From: Acetobacteraceae bacterium
GTDB taxonomy: Bacteria; Pseudomonadota; Alphaproteobacteria; Acetobacterales; Acetobacteraceae
Direction: 5' to 3'
NCBI GenBank assembly: GCA_003506895.1
Contig: DNXO01000020.1
Coordinates: 71,095 to 135,094 of the forward strand
Length of the DNA: 64,000 nucleotides
Part shown: in pieces, positions 1 to 7,300 of the stretch
Layout of the letters: each line of letters starts with the position of its first letter
Position numbering within the stretch: position 1 is the first letter of the stretch
The notes under the pieces: model-generated
Told to the model about the DNA's origin: nothing
Databases searched by the model: none
Seen by the model: only the letters and a program-made list of their open reading frames with translations
Made by a program: the position numbers and the translations under genes

Positions 1-567
1 GCCAACAACGGCATCCTGTTCTCGGAATCCTCGCTGAAGGGCGCCCACTTCATCGAACTGTGCAGTCAGCGCAACATCCCGTTGATCTTCCTTCAGAACA
101 TCACCGGTTTCATGGTCGGCCGCAAATATGAGTCTGGCGGTATCGCCAAGGACGGCGCGAAACTGGTCACCGCCGTTTCAACCACGTCCGTGCCAAAGAT
201 CACCATGATCATCGGCGGCAGCTACGGCGCCGGCAACTACGGCATGTGTGGGCGGGCCTATGACCCGCGCTTCCTGTATATGTGGCCGAACGCCCGTATT
301 TCCGTCATGGGCGGTGAACAGGCCGCTGGCGTCCTGGCGACCGTCCGCAGCGGCTCCGGCGATTGGACGAAAGGGCAGGAAGAAGCCTTCAAGGCACCGA
401 TCCGGGCGCAATACGACTCACAGGGCCATCCGTATTATGCCAGTGCCCGGCTTTGGGACGACGGCGTCATCGACCCGGCCGACTCCCGCCGCGTGCTGGG
501 GCTTTCCCTGTCCGCCGCCCTGAACAAGCCCCTGCAAGAGACGCGCTTCGGCGTGTTCCGGATGTAA
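1..567 (+). CDS. mccB: Methylcrotonoyl-CoA carboxylase beta subunit (carboxyltransferase), 3' end only
   Basis: The last 188 codons of a carboxyltransferase; the 5' part lies outside the window. In leucine breakdown this subunit moves CO2 from carboxybiotin to 3-methylcrotonyl-CoA. The reading frame is open from base 1. Landmarks are the glycine-rich oxyanion segment GGSYGAGNYGM at visible codons 72-82, the following WPNARISVMGG block and the closing GVIDPADSRRVLG segment, all typical of MccB. The TAA stop is five bases before the biotin-carrying alpha subunit, so the two are one operon. A propionyl-CoA or geranyl-CoA carboxylase beta subunit is the main alternative; the GNYGMCGRAY wording favours MCC. 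Confidence 0.93.
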   Translation, partial: ANNGILFSESSLKGAHFIELCSQRNIPLIFLQNITGFMVGRKYESGGIAKDGAKLVTAVSTTSVPKITMIIGGSYGAGNYGMCGRAYDPRFLYMWPNARISVMGGEQAAGVLATVRSGSGDWTKGQEEAFKAPIRAQYDSQGHPYYASARLWDDGVIDPADSRRVLGLSLSAALNKPLQETRFGVFRM

Positions 568-572
568 CCGAC

Positions 573-2534
573 ATGTTCCGCACTCTGCTCATCGCCAACC
601 GCGGCGAAATCGCCTGCCGTATCGTCCGCACCGCGCGGCGCCTCGGCATCCAAACCGTCGCCGTCTATTCCGAGGCGGACGCCCACGCGCTGCATGTCCA
701 GGCCGCCGACCGAGCTTACCCCATCGGTCCGGCGCCTGCTCGGGATAGCTATCTGAACATCCCCCGAATCATCGAGACCGCACTTCTGGCGGGCGCGGAC
801 GCCATCCATCCCGGCTACGGCTTCCTGTCCGAGAACCCCGAGTTCGCCGAGGCCTGCGCCGCCGCCGGCATTATCTTCGTCGGCCCGCCGCCATCGGCCA
901 TGCGCGCCATGGGTTCCAAATCGGCCGCCAAGGCGCTGATGGAGAAATCGGCCGTCCCACTGCTGCCCGGCTACCACGGTGACCGCCAGGACGCCGACTT
1001 CCTGGAGGACCAGGCCACCCGCATCGGCTTCCCGGTCGTGATCAAAGCCGTCTCCGGCGGCGGTGGCCGGGGCATGCGTGTCGTGACGTCCCGGGAGGAG
1101 TTCACTACCGCGCTGGGCTCCGCCCGGCAGGAAGCCGCCTCTGCCTTCGGTGACGACCGGGTGCTGATCGAACGCTATCTGCAACGCCCCCGCCATATCG
1201 AGGTCCAGGTCTTCGCTGACACCCGGGGCAACGCGGTGCATCTGTTCGAGCGTGACTGCTCCGCCCAGCGGCGCCACCAGAAGGTGCTGGAGGAAGCACC
1301 CGCGCCCGGTTTGTCGGAAGTCCAGCGCCAGGCCATGGGATCGGCCGCCGTGGCGGCTGCCCAGGCCGTTGGCTACGTTGGGGCAGGGACGGTGGAATTC
1401 GTCGCCGATGCCGATGGGTTCTTCTTCCTGGAAATGAACACGCGGCTTCAGGTCGAACACCCGGTCACCGAGATGATCACCGGGTTCGATCTGGTGGAAT
1501 GGCAACTTCGCGTCGCGGCGGGCGAGCCTCTGCCGGCTACCCAATCCGCTATCGTCATCAACGGCCATGCGATCGAGGCTCGGATCTACGCCGAGGACCC
1601 TGCGCGGGATTTCGCGCCCTCGGTCGGGCGTTTGGCATTGTTCCATACGCCCGAGGAAGCAGAAGGCGTCCGCGTCGATACTGGTTTTACCACCGGCGAT
1701 ACGGTGTCGATCCACTACGACGCTATGCTCGCCAAGTTGATCTGCCACGGTTCATCCCGAACGGCGGCGTTGCGGCGGATGTCGCAGGCACTGGCTGATT
1801 GTTCGGTTGCCGGAGTCGCCAGCAACCTCGATCTGCTCGGGCGGATCGTCGCCCACCCCGACTTTGTCGCCGGCGGGATCGACACAGGGTTCATCGCCAG
1901 GGAAGGCGAGACCCTGCTGGCGGCCCAGGCCCCGCCGCCGCCCGAGGTTCTGGCCATCGCCGCACTCGCGGTCCTGACAGCGGAGTTGACGGCGGCGAAC
2001 AGTGATCCCTGGGATGCGCGCGACCTGTGGTGGGTGAACACGACATTGGGCCGGTTACTGGATTTCACCGATGGCGACGCGCACTATCCGGTAACGGTGA
2101 CTCGTGACGGCGCGGCGTGGCGGATGGGGGACATCATCGGTACGGCCCAACGTCTTGCCGGGGGACAACTCCGGGTCTCGCTGAACGGGGTCCGCCGTAT
2201 CATTCTGGCGACTGTGGATCATCATGTCGTGACTCTGCGCCATGACGGGCTGACCTGGCGGCTGACTCTGCCCGACCCACTGGCCGCATTCGATGATGAG
2301 GAGGATGCCGGCGACCGTCTGGTGGCCCCGATCCCGGGTCTGGTCACGCAAGTCCTGACATCCATCGGCGATCAGGTCGCACGCGGCCAAGTGCTGGTGG
2401 TGCTGGAAGCGATGAAGACCGTCTTCCGCTTATCGGCCCCAGCCGATACCGTAGTCGCCGCTATCAATTGCGCCGCCGGGGAGATGGTGCAGGAAGGTCA
2501 AGTATTGGTGGGGTTCGCCGAAAGTGAATCCTAA
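573..2534 (+). CDS. mccA: Methylcrotonoyl-CoA carboxylase alpha subunit (biotin carboxylase plus biotin carrier)
   Basis: A 653-residue biotin-dependent carboxylase subunit that carboxylates its own biotin with ATP and bicarbonate. The biotin carboxylase domain spans roughly residues 1-450, with the start FRTLLIANRGEIACR, the ATP-binding loop SGGGGRGM at 161-168 and the catalytic block EMNTRLQVEHPVTE at 287-300. A variable BT region follows. The biotinyl domain is at the C-terminus with lysine 615 in EAMKT. The usual context is AMKM; here the residue after the lysine is Thr, a mild oddity. The ATG at 573 was chosen because it begins the conserved N-terminus; the open frame extends further upstream, inside mccB. 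Confidence 0.95.
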   Translation: MFRTLLIANRGEIACRIVRTARRLGIQTVAVYSEADAHALHVQAADRAYPIGPAPARDSYLNIPRIIETALLAGADAIHPGYGFLSENPEFAEACAAAGIIFVGPPPSAMRAMGSKSAAKALMEKSAVPLLPGYHGDRQDADFLEDQATRIGFPVVIKAVSGGGGRGMRVVTSREEFTTALGSARQEAASAFGDDRVLIERYLQRPRHIEVQVFADTRGNAVHLFERDCSAQRRHQKVLEEAPAPGLSEVQRQAMGSAAVAAAQAVGYVGAGTVEFVADADGFFFLEMNTRLQVEHPVTEMITGFDLVEWQLRVAAGEPLPATQSAIVINGHAIEARIYAEDPARDFAPSVGRLALFHTPEEAEGVRVDTGFTTGDTVSIHYDAMLAKLICHGSSRTAALRRMSQALADCSVAGVASNLDLLGRIVAHPDFVAGGIDTGFIAREGETLLAAQAPPPPEVLAIAALAVLTAELTAANSDPWDARDLWWVNTTLGRLLDFTDGDAHYPVTVTRDGAAWRMGDIIGTAQRLAGGQLRVSLNGVRRIILATVDHHVVTLRHDGLTWRLTLPDPLAAFDDEEDAGDRLVAPIPGLVTQVLTSIGDQVARGQVLVVLEAMKTVFRLSAPADTVVAAINCAAGEMVQEGQVLVGFAESES

Positions 2535-2700
2535 AATCTTATTTATGGAACAGCTCTATCATTTTAGGTAGAGAAACGGCGGTCCGCTTCAGTTGATGGC
2601 GCTTAGGTGAAGGGCGGCTCATCAACCGGAGCGGACGGATTGCGTTCCCTAACAGTATCGCCGGGATAATCCGGCTGATTACGATTAAGGGATCTCGATC

Positions 2701-2967
2701 TTGGTCAAAAATATCCGATTTGCGTTGCTGGCGTTGTGCCTTCTTGCCGTCCCGGCGGGATTTGCCGCGGCGCAAACAGCCAGTTCCGATGCCGGTAATT
2801 CCAAAATGGCCCCCAACGGGTCAGTCGTTGGCGACAATCGCGCGGCGGCTGCGAATCCGCGGCAACCCGGTGCGACAGGTGAGACCATCGTCAAGGGCGA
2901 CAGCAGCACGATACAGGGTGACAGAAAGGCAACCTCCGAGCAGAAGTCGGGAACCATGAGCCAATAA
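2701..2967 (+). CDS. Small secreted protein with glycine-rich GxTxxxGxSSTIxG motif
   Basis: An 88-residue protein I do not recognise. It starts at TTG, with an AAGGGA ribosome-binding site ending 8 bases upstream. Residues 1-24 form a signal peptide (positive KNIR, a Leu/Ala core, cleavage near AAA-Q). The mature part is low complexity, polar and alanine/glycine-rich. Residues 51-73 carry an ANP..PG.TG.T...G.SSTI.G pattern that recurs in the lipoprotein gene just downstream, and a weaker copy (NGSVVGDN) occurs at 39-46. Likely periplasmic or surface-exposed. A strong hairpin terminator follows. Function unknown. Confidence 0.6.
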   Translation: MVKNIRFALLALCLLAVPAGFAAAQTASSDAGNSKMAPNGSVVGDNRAAAANPRQPGATGETIVKGDSSTIQGDRKATSEQKSGTMSQ

Positions 2968-2978
2968 AGCTCCTGTTT

Positions 2979-3015
2979 GCCAGCCCGGGTGCACCCCTGG
3001 CCGGGCTGGCATTTT
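2979..3015 (+). terminator. Intrinsic terminator after the small secreted gene
   Basis: A perfect 10-bp GC-rich stem (2979-2988 with 3001-3010), a 12-base loop and then ATTTT. It sits 12 bases after the stop codon at 2967, so it should end that transcript before the next small gene. Confidence 0.75.
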
Positions 3016-3070
3016 CGTTCCGTCGAAGCTATGGTGGAATACTACTCTTTATGCGAACAGGAACAGTCCA

Positions 3071-3271
3071 ATGAAGATACAGTGGTGTTTTGTCCTTCTG
3101 GCAATGCCGTTGGCGGGCTGTGTCTCGGCCGGTGCTGGCGATGCCGCCAACCCCAACACGCCCGGTGGAACCGGACGCACCGTGATCATTGGCAACAACA
3201 GCACAATCGCTGGTGCTGCCCAGGCGACCCAGATACAAAGACTATGGGGTGAGTTGGGGACTTCCAACTGA
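3071..3271 (+). CDS. Small lipoprotein, paralogous to the preceding secreted protein
   Basis: A 66-residue predicted lipoprotein. Its signal ends in a lipobox LAGC with the lipidated cysteine at residue 17. The mature peptide holds AANP..PG.TG.T...G..STI.G at residues 25-48, nearly superposable on residues 50-73 of the secreted protein encoded just upstream, followed in both by a short tail containing AT. The start is ATG with AGGA upstream. A terminator separates the two genes, so they may be expressed independently. No known domain recognised; likely anchored in the outer or inner membrane. The convergent dehydrogenase gene ends immediately beyond it. Confidence 0.6.
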   Translation: MKIQWCFVLLAMPLAGCVSAGAGDAANPNTPGGTGRTVIIGNNSTIAGAAQATQIQRLWGELGTSN

Positions 3272-4210
3272 TCAGCCCTGCTTCGCAACCAGTTCAAGCA
3301 ACGGCAGCAGAATAGCGTCGCGTTCGGCGGCGAGTTGGGCCAGCGATCGGCCGTTTGCCTCGGCATTCACCCCATCGATAATTTGGCGGCAATTCGCTTC
3401 CGATAGCTCTGGCGTGGTCATCGTCGCCCACCAGGACTCAAACGCCGGTTTGAACTGGGCCAGCATGTGCTCCATGCCACCTTCGCCGCCCCCAAGATGA
3501 AAGGTTATGTGCGGGCCCATCGCTGCCCAGCGCAGTCCTGGGCCGGCGCTGATCGCGGTATCCACGTCCTCCACGCTGGCAAGGCCGGTGACAACCGCGC
3601 TGATCGCTTCGCGCCACAAGGCTGCCTGAAGCCGGTTCGCCAGATGGCCAGCTGCCTCCTTACGGATGTGGATCGGCTTCTTGCCGATGTGCTTGTAGAA
3701 CCTCAGGCACCAATCCACCGTTTCGGGCGCGGTGTCGCGGCCCGCCACGACCTCTACCAGCGGGATCAGATGCGGTGGGTTGAACGGGTGCCCAACGGCG
3801 AAGCGAGGCGCCGACCGGAAGCCCGCCTGCATATCGCTCATGATCAGGCCGGAGGTGCTGGAGGCCAGTATGGCATCCGGCCGTAGCGCCGCGTCGATTC
3901 GGCCATACAGTTCGCGCTTGATCGGTAGCCGCTCCGGCGCGTTCTCCTGCACGAAATCGGCATCCGCCACCGCGGCCTCCGGCGTTGCATGGAACCGCCA
4001 CGCGTCAGGGGAGGCATCGGCGGTCATCCCCAGCCTTGCCATCGCCGGCCAAGCGTCGGCGACGTAGCGGCGCACATAGGCTTCGGCCTCGGGGCGCGGG
4101 TCCCACACATCAACGGCGATGCCGCGCGACAGGAACCATGCGGCCCAGCTTGCGCCGATCGTCCCGGCGCCCAGTACGGCGGCCCGTTTCACGTCTGTCG
4201 GTTGCGTCAT
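3272..4210 (-). CDS. 3-hydroxyacyl-CoA dehydrogenase family protein, carnitine 3-dehydrogenase-like
   Basis: A 312-residue NAD-dependent dehydrogenase. The N-terminal Rossmann domain shows GAGTIGASWA at residues 14-23. The substrate part has the family marks ENAPERLPIKRELY, SSTSGL, GHPFNPPHLIPLVEV, and the C-terminal helical domain carries ANRLQAALWREA and GPGLRWAAMGPHITFHLGGGEGGM. That last block is typical of L-carnitine dehydrogenase and lambda-crystallin-like members rather than of beta-oxidation FadB. Expected reaction: oxidation of a 3-hydroxy acid such as carnitine to the 3-keto form. SD AGGAGGG lies 5 bases before the ATG. It is divergent from the phosphotransferase operon, with only 46 bases between starts. 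The exact substrate is uncertain. Confidence 0.8.
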   Translation of the reverse strand: MTQPTDVKRAAVLGAGTIGASWAAWFLSRGIAVDVWDPRPEAEAYVRRYVADAWPAMARLGMTADASPDAWRFHATPEAAVADADFVQENAPERLPIKRELYGRIDAALRPDAILASSTSGLIMSDMQAGFRSAPRFAVGHPFNPPHLIPLVEVVAGRDTAPETVDWCLRFYKHIGKKPIHIRKEAAGHLANRLQAALWREAISAVVTGLASVEDVDTAISAGPGLRWAAMGPHITFHLGGGEGGMEHMLAQFKPAFESWWATMTTPELSEANCRQIIDGVNAEANGRSLAQLAAERDAILLPLLELVAKQG

Positions 4211-4256
4211 TCGTTCCCTCCTGTATTGAGTCGCGGCGATAGTAGCAGGAGGAAGC

Positions 4257-5321
4257 GTGACGACCGAAACCGGCCTGCGGTCCGCCGCCGAAAGTGTGCA
4301 GCTCGATTGGGGCGCCGTTCGCGCCTATCTGTCCGCCCACGGCCATCGGCTGGAGACTGATCCGCCGCCGCGTCAGTTCGCCGGCGGCCTGGCGAACCTG
4401 AATTACCTGATCCGGATGGACGATAAACTCGCCGTCCTGCGCCGTCCGCCGATGGGTGAGCTACCCGCCGGCGCCTTCGACATGGCCCGAGAGTTTCGTA
4501 TCCTGTCACGTCTGCCGGACGCGCTGCCATTCATCGCCCGTGGCCTGCATCTCTGCGACGACCCATCTATCATTGGGCAGCGCTTCCAGATCATCGAGTA
4601 TCGCCCCGGCCTGGTGATCCGCGAGCATCTGCCGCCTGAACTCGCCCACCGCCCCGACATTGGCGCCCGGCTGTCCACCATGCTGCTGGAAACTATCTCC
4701 GCCATTCACGCCGTGGACACCAAGGCGGTTGGCCTGGACGACCTCGGCCGCCCCGAGGGCTTCCTGGCCCGTGGCGTGTCCGGCTGGCGCAAGCGTGGGT
4801 TGGCCGCGATGGAACAGGGCACTGACGCCCTGCACCACGACGTCGGCACTTGGCTTGAGAGGAACCTCGTCCCCGACGGCCCGCCGGGCCTGCTGCACAA
4901 TGATTTCAAGCTGAACAACATCATCCTGAACCCCGACGATTTCTCCCCCCGAGCGGTGGTGGACTGGGACCAGGGGACGCGGGGCGACCCGCTGTTCGAT
5001 TTCGCCACGCTGCTGAGTTACTGGATCCACGCAGACGACCCGCCGGCCATGCACGACATGGAGCAGATGCCCGCCGTCGAGGCCTGCCTGTGCTCCCGCC
5101 AGGAGGCCGTCGCCGCCTACGCGAAACTCTCCGGCCGCGATATGTCTGACTTCCGCTTCCACCGTGTGCTGGCGATGTACAAGCTCGCGGTGATCTTTCT
5201 GCAACTGGGTTTGCGCTATCGCACGGGCGTGACCCGGGAACCGCGTTACGCTCCGTTGACCGGTATCGGTACCGGTATCTTGGAATTCACCCACGAAATC
5301 GCCCAAGGACGCGCATTCTGA
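4257..5321 (+). CDS. APH-fold phosphotransferase of the ACAD10/11 (LvaA-like) type
   Basis: A 354-residue kinase-like protein of the aminoglycoside phosphotransferase fold. It starts at GTG with AGGAGG 4 bases upstream. The N-lobe shows AVLRRPPMGELPAGAFDMAREFRIL, the arrangement seen in the kinase domain of ACAD10/ACAD11 and in bacterial partners of acyl-CoA dehydrogenases. The catalytic loop is LLHNDFKLNNIIL and the metal-binding segment is VVDWDQGTRGDPLFDFA. Its stop overlaps the ATG of an acyl-CoA dehydrogenase, which in turn overlaps an SDR. Known relatives phosphorylate the 4-hydroxyl of 4-hydroxyacyl-CoA so the dehydrogenase-like partner can remove it. Antibiotic resistance is unlikely given this context. 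Confidence 0.82.
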   Translation: MTTETGLRSAAESVQLDWGAVRAYLSAHGHRLETDPPPRQFAGGLANLNYLIRMDDKLAVLRRPPMGELPAGAFDMAREFRILSRLPDALPFIARGLHLCDDPSIIGQRFQIIEYRPGLVIREHLPPELAHRPDIGARLSTMLLETISAIHAVDTKAVGLDDLGRPEGFLARGVSGWRKRGLAAMEQGTDALHHDVGTWLERNLVPDGPPGLLHNDFKLNNIILNPDDFSPRAVVDWDQGTRGDPLFDFATLLSYWIHADDPPAMHDMEQMPAVEACLCSRQEAVAAYAKLSGRDMSDFRFHRVLAMYKLAVIFLQLGLRYRTGVTREPRYAPLTGIGTGILEFTHEIAQGRAF

Positions 5322-6490
5322 TGGATTTTTCCCTCTCTCCCGAATTGCTGGAATTGCAGCAGCGCACCCGCGCTTTCATCCGCGACAAGATCATCCCGTT
5401 GGAGGGTGACGGCCGCCAAACCCACCACGGCCCCACCGAAGAGTTCCGCCGCGAACTGGTCGCCCTGGCCGCGGCCGAGGGCCTCGTCGCGCCGCATGTC
5501 GGCGCCGAATACGGCGGCATGGGCCTGTCGCATGTCGGCAAGGCCGTCGTCTTCGAGGAATCCGGCTACTCCCTGCTCGGCCCGGTCGCGATGCACATCT
5601 TCGCCCCCGACGAGGGCAACATGCATCTGCTGGAGGCCGTGGCTTCGACGGAGCAAAAAGACCGCTGGCTGCGTCCGCTGGCGTCCGGTGCCACACGGTC
5701 GTGTTTCTGCATGACCGAACCCGCCCCGGGCGCCGGGTCGGACCCCGCCGCGCTGAAGACGACTGCGGTGAAAGACGGCAACCACTACGTTATCAACGGC
5801 GACAAGTGGTTCATCACCGGAGCCGAGGGCGCCGCGTTCGCCATCATCATGGCGAAGGACGAGGACGGTCACGCCACGATGTTCCTGGCCGACATGGACA
5901 CGCCGGGCATCGAGATCGTGCGACAGATGGACAGCCTGGATCAGGCGTTTGCCGGCGGCCACGCGGTGATGCGGTTCAACAACGTCCGGGTTCCCGCCAG
6001 CGATATCCTGGGCGAACCCGGCAAGGGCTTCCGCTACGCCCAGGTGCGTCTCGCACCCGCTCGGTTGACCCACTGCATGCGCTGGCTGGGGGCCGCCAAG
6101 CGCGCGCATCAGATCGCCACAGATTACGCCCTGCGCCGCGAGGTCTTCGGCTCCAAGTTGATCGGGCACGAAGCGGTTGGGTTCATGCTGGCCGACAACG
6201 AGATGGATATCCGCATGAGCCGCCTGTCGATCATGCACACCGCCTGGCTGCTGGATCAGGGCGAGCGCGGCGGCACTGAATCGTCGATGTCGAAAGTGTT
6301 CGTGTCGGAAGCGGTTTGGCGCGTGGTCGATCGCTGCGTCCAGGTGCTGGGCGGGCAGGGCGTTACCGGCGAGACGCTGGTGGCCCGCATCTTCAACGAG
6401 GTCCGCGGCTTCCGCATCTACGACGGCCCCTCCGAGGTTCATCGTTGGAGCCTGGCACAACGTATCGCCCGCAACGGAGCCAACTGGTGA
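5321..6490 (+). CDS. Acyl-CoA dehydrogenase family protein, ACAD10/11 or LvaC-like
   Basis: A 389-residue flavoprotein of the acyl-CoA dehydrogenase fold. It has the mid-domain FCMTEPAPGAGSDPAAL, the beta-domain GDKWFITGA, and C-terminal helices with VQVLGGQGVTGE. At the position where classical enzymes place the catalytic Glu (YEGT) it reads YDGPSEVH, with Asp368; the DGP.EVH wording is characteristic of ACAD10/11-type members. The ATG overlaps the stop of the phosphotransferase (TGATG), and the last bases overlap the SDR start, so all three are translationally coupled. This supports a joint pathway on hydroxylated acyl-CoAs instead of plain beta-oxidation. Confidence 0.88.
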   Translation: MDFSLSPELLELQQRTRAFIRDKIIPLEGDGRQTHHGPTEEFRRELVALAAAEGLVAPHVGAEYGGMGLSHVGKAVVFEESGYSLLGPVAMHIFAPDEGNMHLLEAVASTEQKDRWLRPLASGATRSCFCMTEPAPGAGSDPAALKTTAVKDGNHYVINGDKWFITGAEGAAFAIIMAKDEDGHATMFLADMDTPGIEIVRQMDSLDQAFAGGHAVMRFNNVRVPASDILGEPGKGFRYAQVRLAPARLTHCMRWLGAAKRAHQIATDYALRREVFGSKLIGHEAVGFMLADNEMDIRMSRLSIMHTAWLLDQGERGGTESSMSKVFVSEAVWRVVDRCVQVLGGQGVTGETLVARIFNEVRGFRIYDGPSEVHRWSLAQRIARNGANW

Positions 6491-7233
6491 ACGACTTCGA
6501 TCTGACCGGCCGGGTCTGCGTGGTCACAGGTGCCGGCCGGGGCATTGGGCGCGGGATGGCGGAGGGATTGGCCCGCCACGGCGCCACCGTGGTGCTAAGC
6601 GGGCGCACCCGCGCGACGCTGGAGGAAGCGGCGGCCGCGATCGGCGAAAAGGCCATCGTGGTGACGGCCGATGTGTCGAAGGAAGCCGACGTCCTGGCCC
6701 TGCGCGATGCGGTGCTGGAACAATGCGGCAAGATCGACGTGCTGGTGAACAATGCCGGCGTCAACGCCATCTTCAAGGGCATCGAGCGCACGTCGTTGCG
6801 GGAATGGCAGGACATTATCGACGTCAACCTGACCGGCGTGTTCCTGTGCTGCAAACACATCGGCGGCGCGATCGGCGAGGGCGGGTCGATCATCAACGTC
6901 AGTTCCGTCGCCGGGCATGGCGGGTTGCCGAGGTCCACGCCGTACTGCGCGTCGAAGGGCGGGGTTGAGATGTTCACCAAGGCGCTCGCGCTGGACTGGG
7001 CGAAACGCAACGTCCGGGTCAATACGCTGGCCCCCGGTTGGGTGGATACCGATCTGACCCACGGACTGCTGGAACACGACGTCCACGGCAAACGCCTGCT
7101 GGACCGCACCCCGCTGGGTCGTTTCGCCAAACCGTTGGATATGGCCGGCGGCGTGGTGTTCCTCGCCAGTCATGCCTCGGCGTTCATGACCGGCCAAAGT
7201 CTGGTCATCGATGGCGGTTGGGGCGCGGAGTAG
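6487..7233 (+). CDS. Short-chain dehydrogenase/reductase (LvaD- or FabG-like)
   Basis: A 248-residue classical SDR. It has TGAGRGIGRG for NAD(P) binding, NNAG, the serine at SSVAG, and the Y-x-x-x-K pair in YCASK; the C-terminus ends in VIDGGW. I place the start at GTG 6487, which overlaps the TGA of the acyl-CoA dehydrogenase (GTGA) and begins the conserved FDLTGRVCVVTG; upstream in-frame codons belong to the preceding gene. In a 4-hydroxyacid module it would interconvert keto and hydroxy acyl-CoA (as LvaD reduces levulinyl-CoA). Substrate is inferred from neighbours only. Confidence 0.88.
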   Translation: MNDFDLTGRVCVVTGAGRGIGRGMAEGLARHGATVVLSGRTRATLEEAAAAIGEKAIVVTADVSKEADVLALRDAVLEQCGKIDVLVNNAGVNAIFKGIERTSLREWQDIIDVNLTGVFLCCKHIGGAIGEGGSIINVSSVAGHGGLPRSTPYCASKGGVEMFTKALALDWAKRNVRVNTLAPGWVDTDLTHGLLEHDVHGKRLLDRTPLGRFAKPLDMAGGVVFLASHASAFMTGQSLVIDGGWGAE

Positions 7234-7300
7234 CGCCCCCAAACGCACGAGACCTGTTAAAGGCACCTGGTCAGACAGGAAATCTGTTAGGCTTTGGCTC

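Noticed and set aside
435..1748. A 437-codon minus-strand frame inside mccA
   Set aside because: Shadow of mccA with His/Gly/Asp-rich filler and no recognisable motif.
4257..5321. Aminoglycoside resistance gene
   Set aside because: The fold is that of aminoglycoside phosphotransferases, but the wording and coupling to an acyl-CoA dehydrogenase place it with the ACAD10/11-type kinases.
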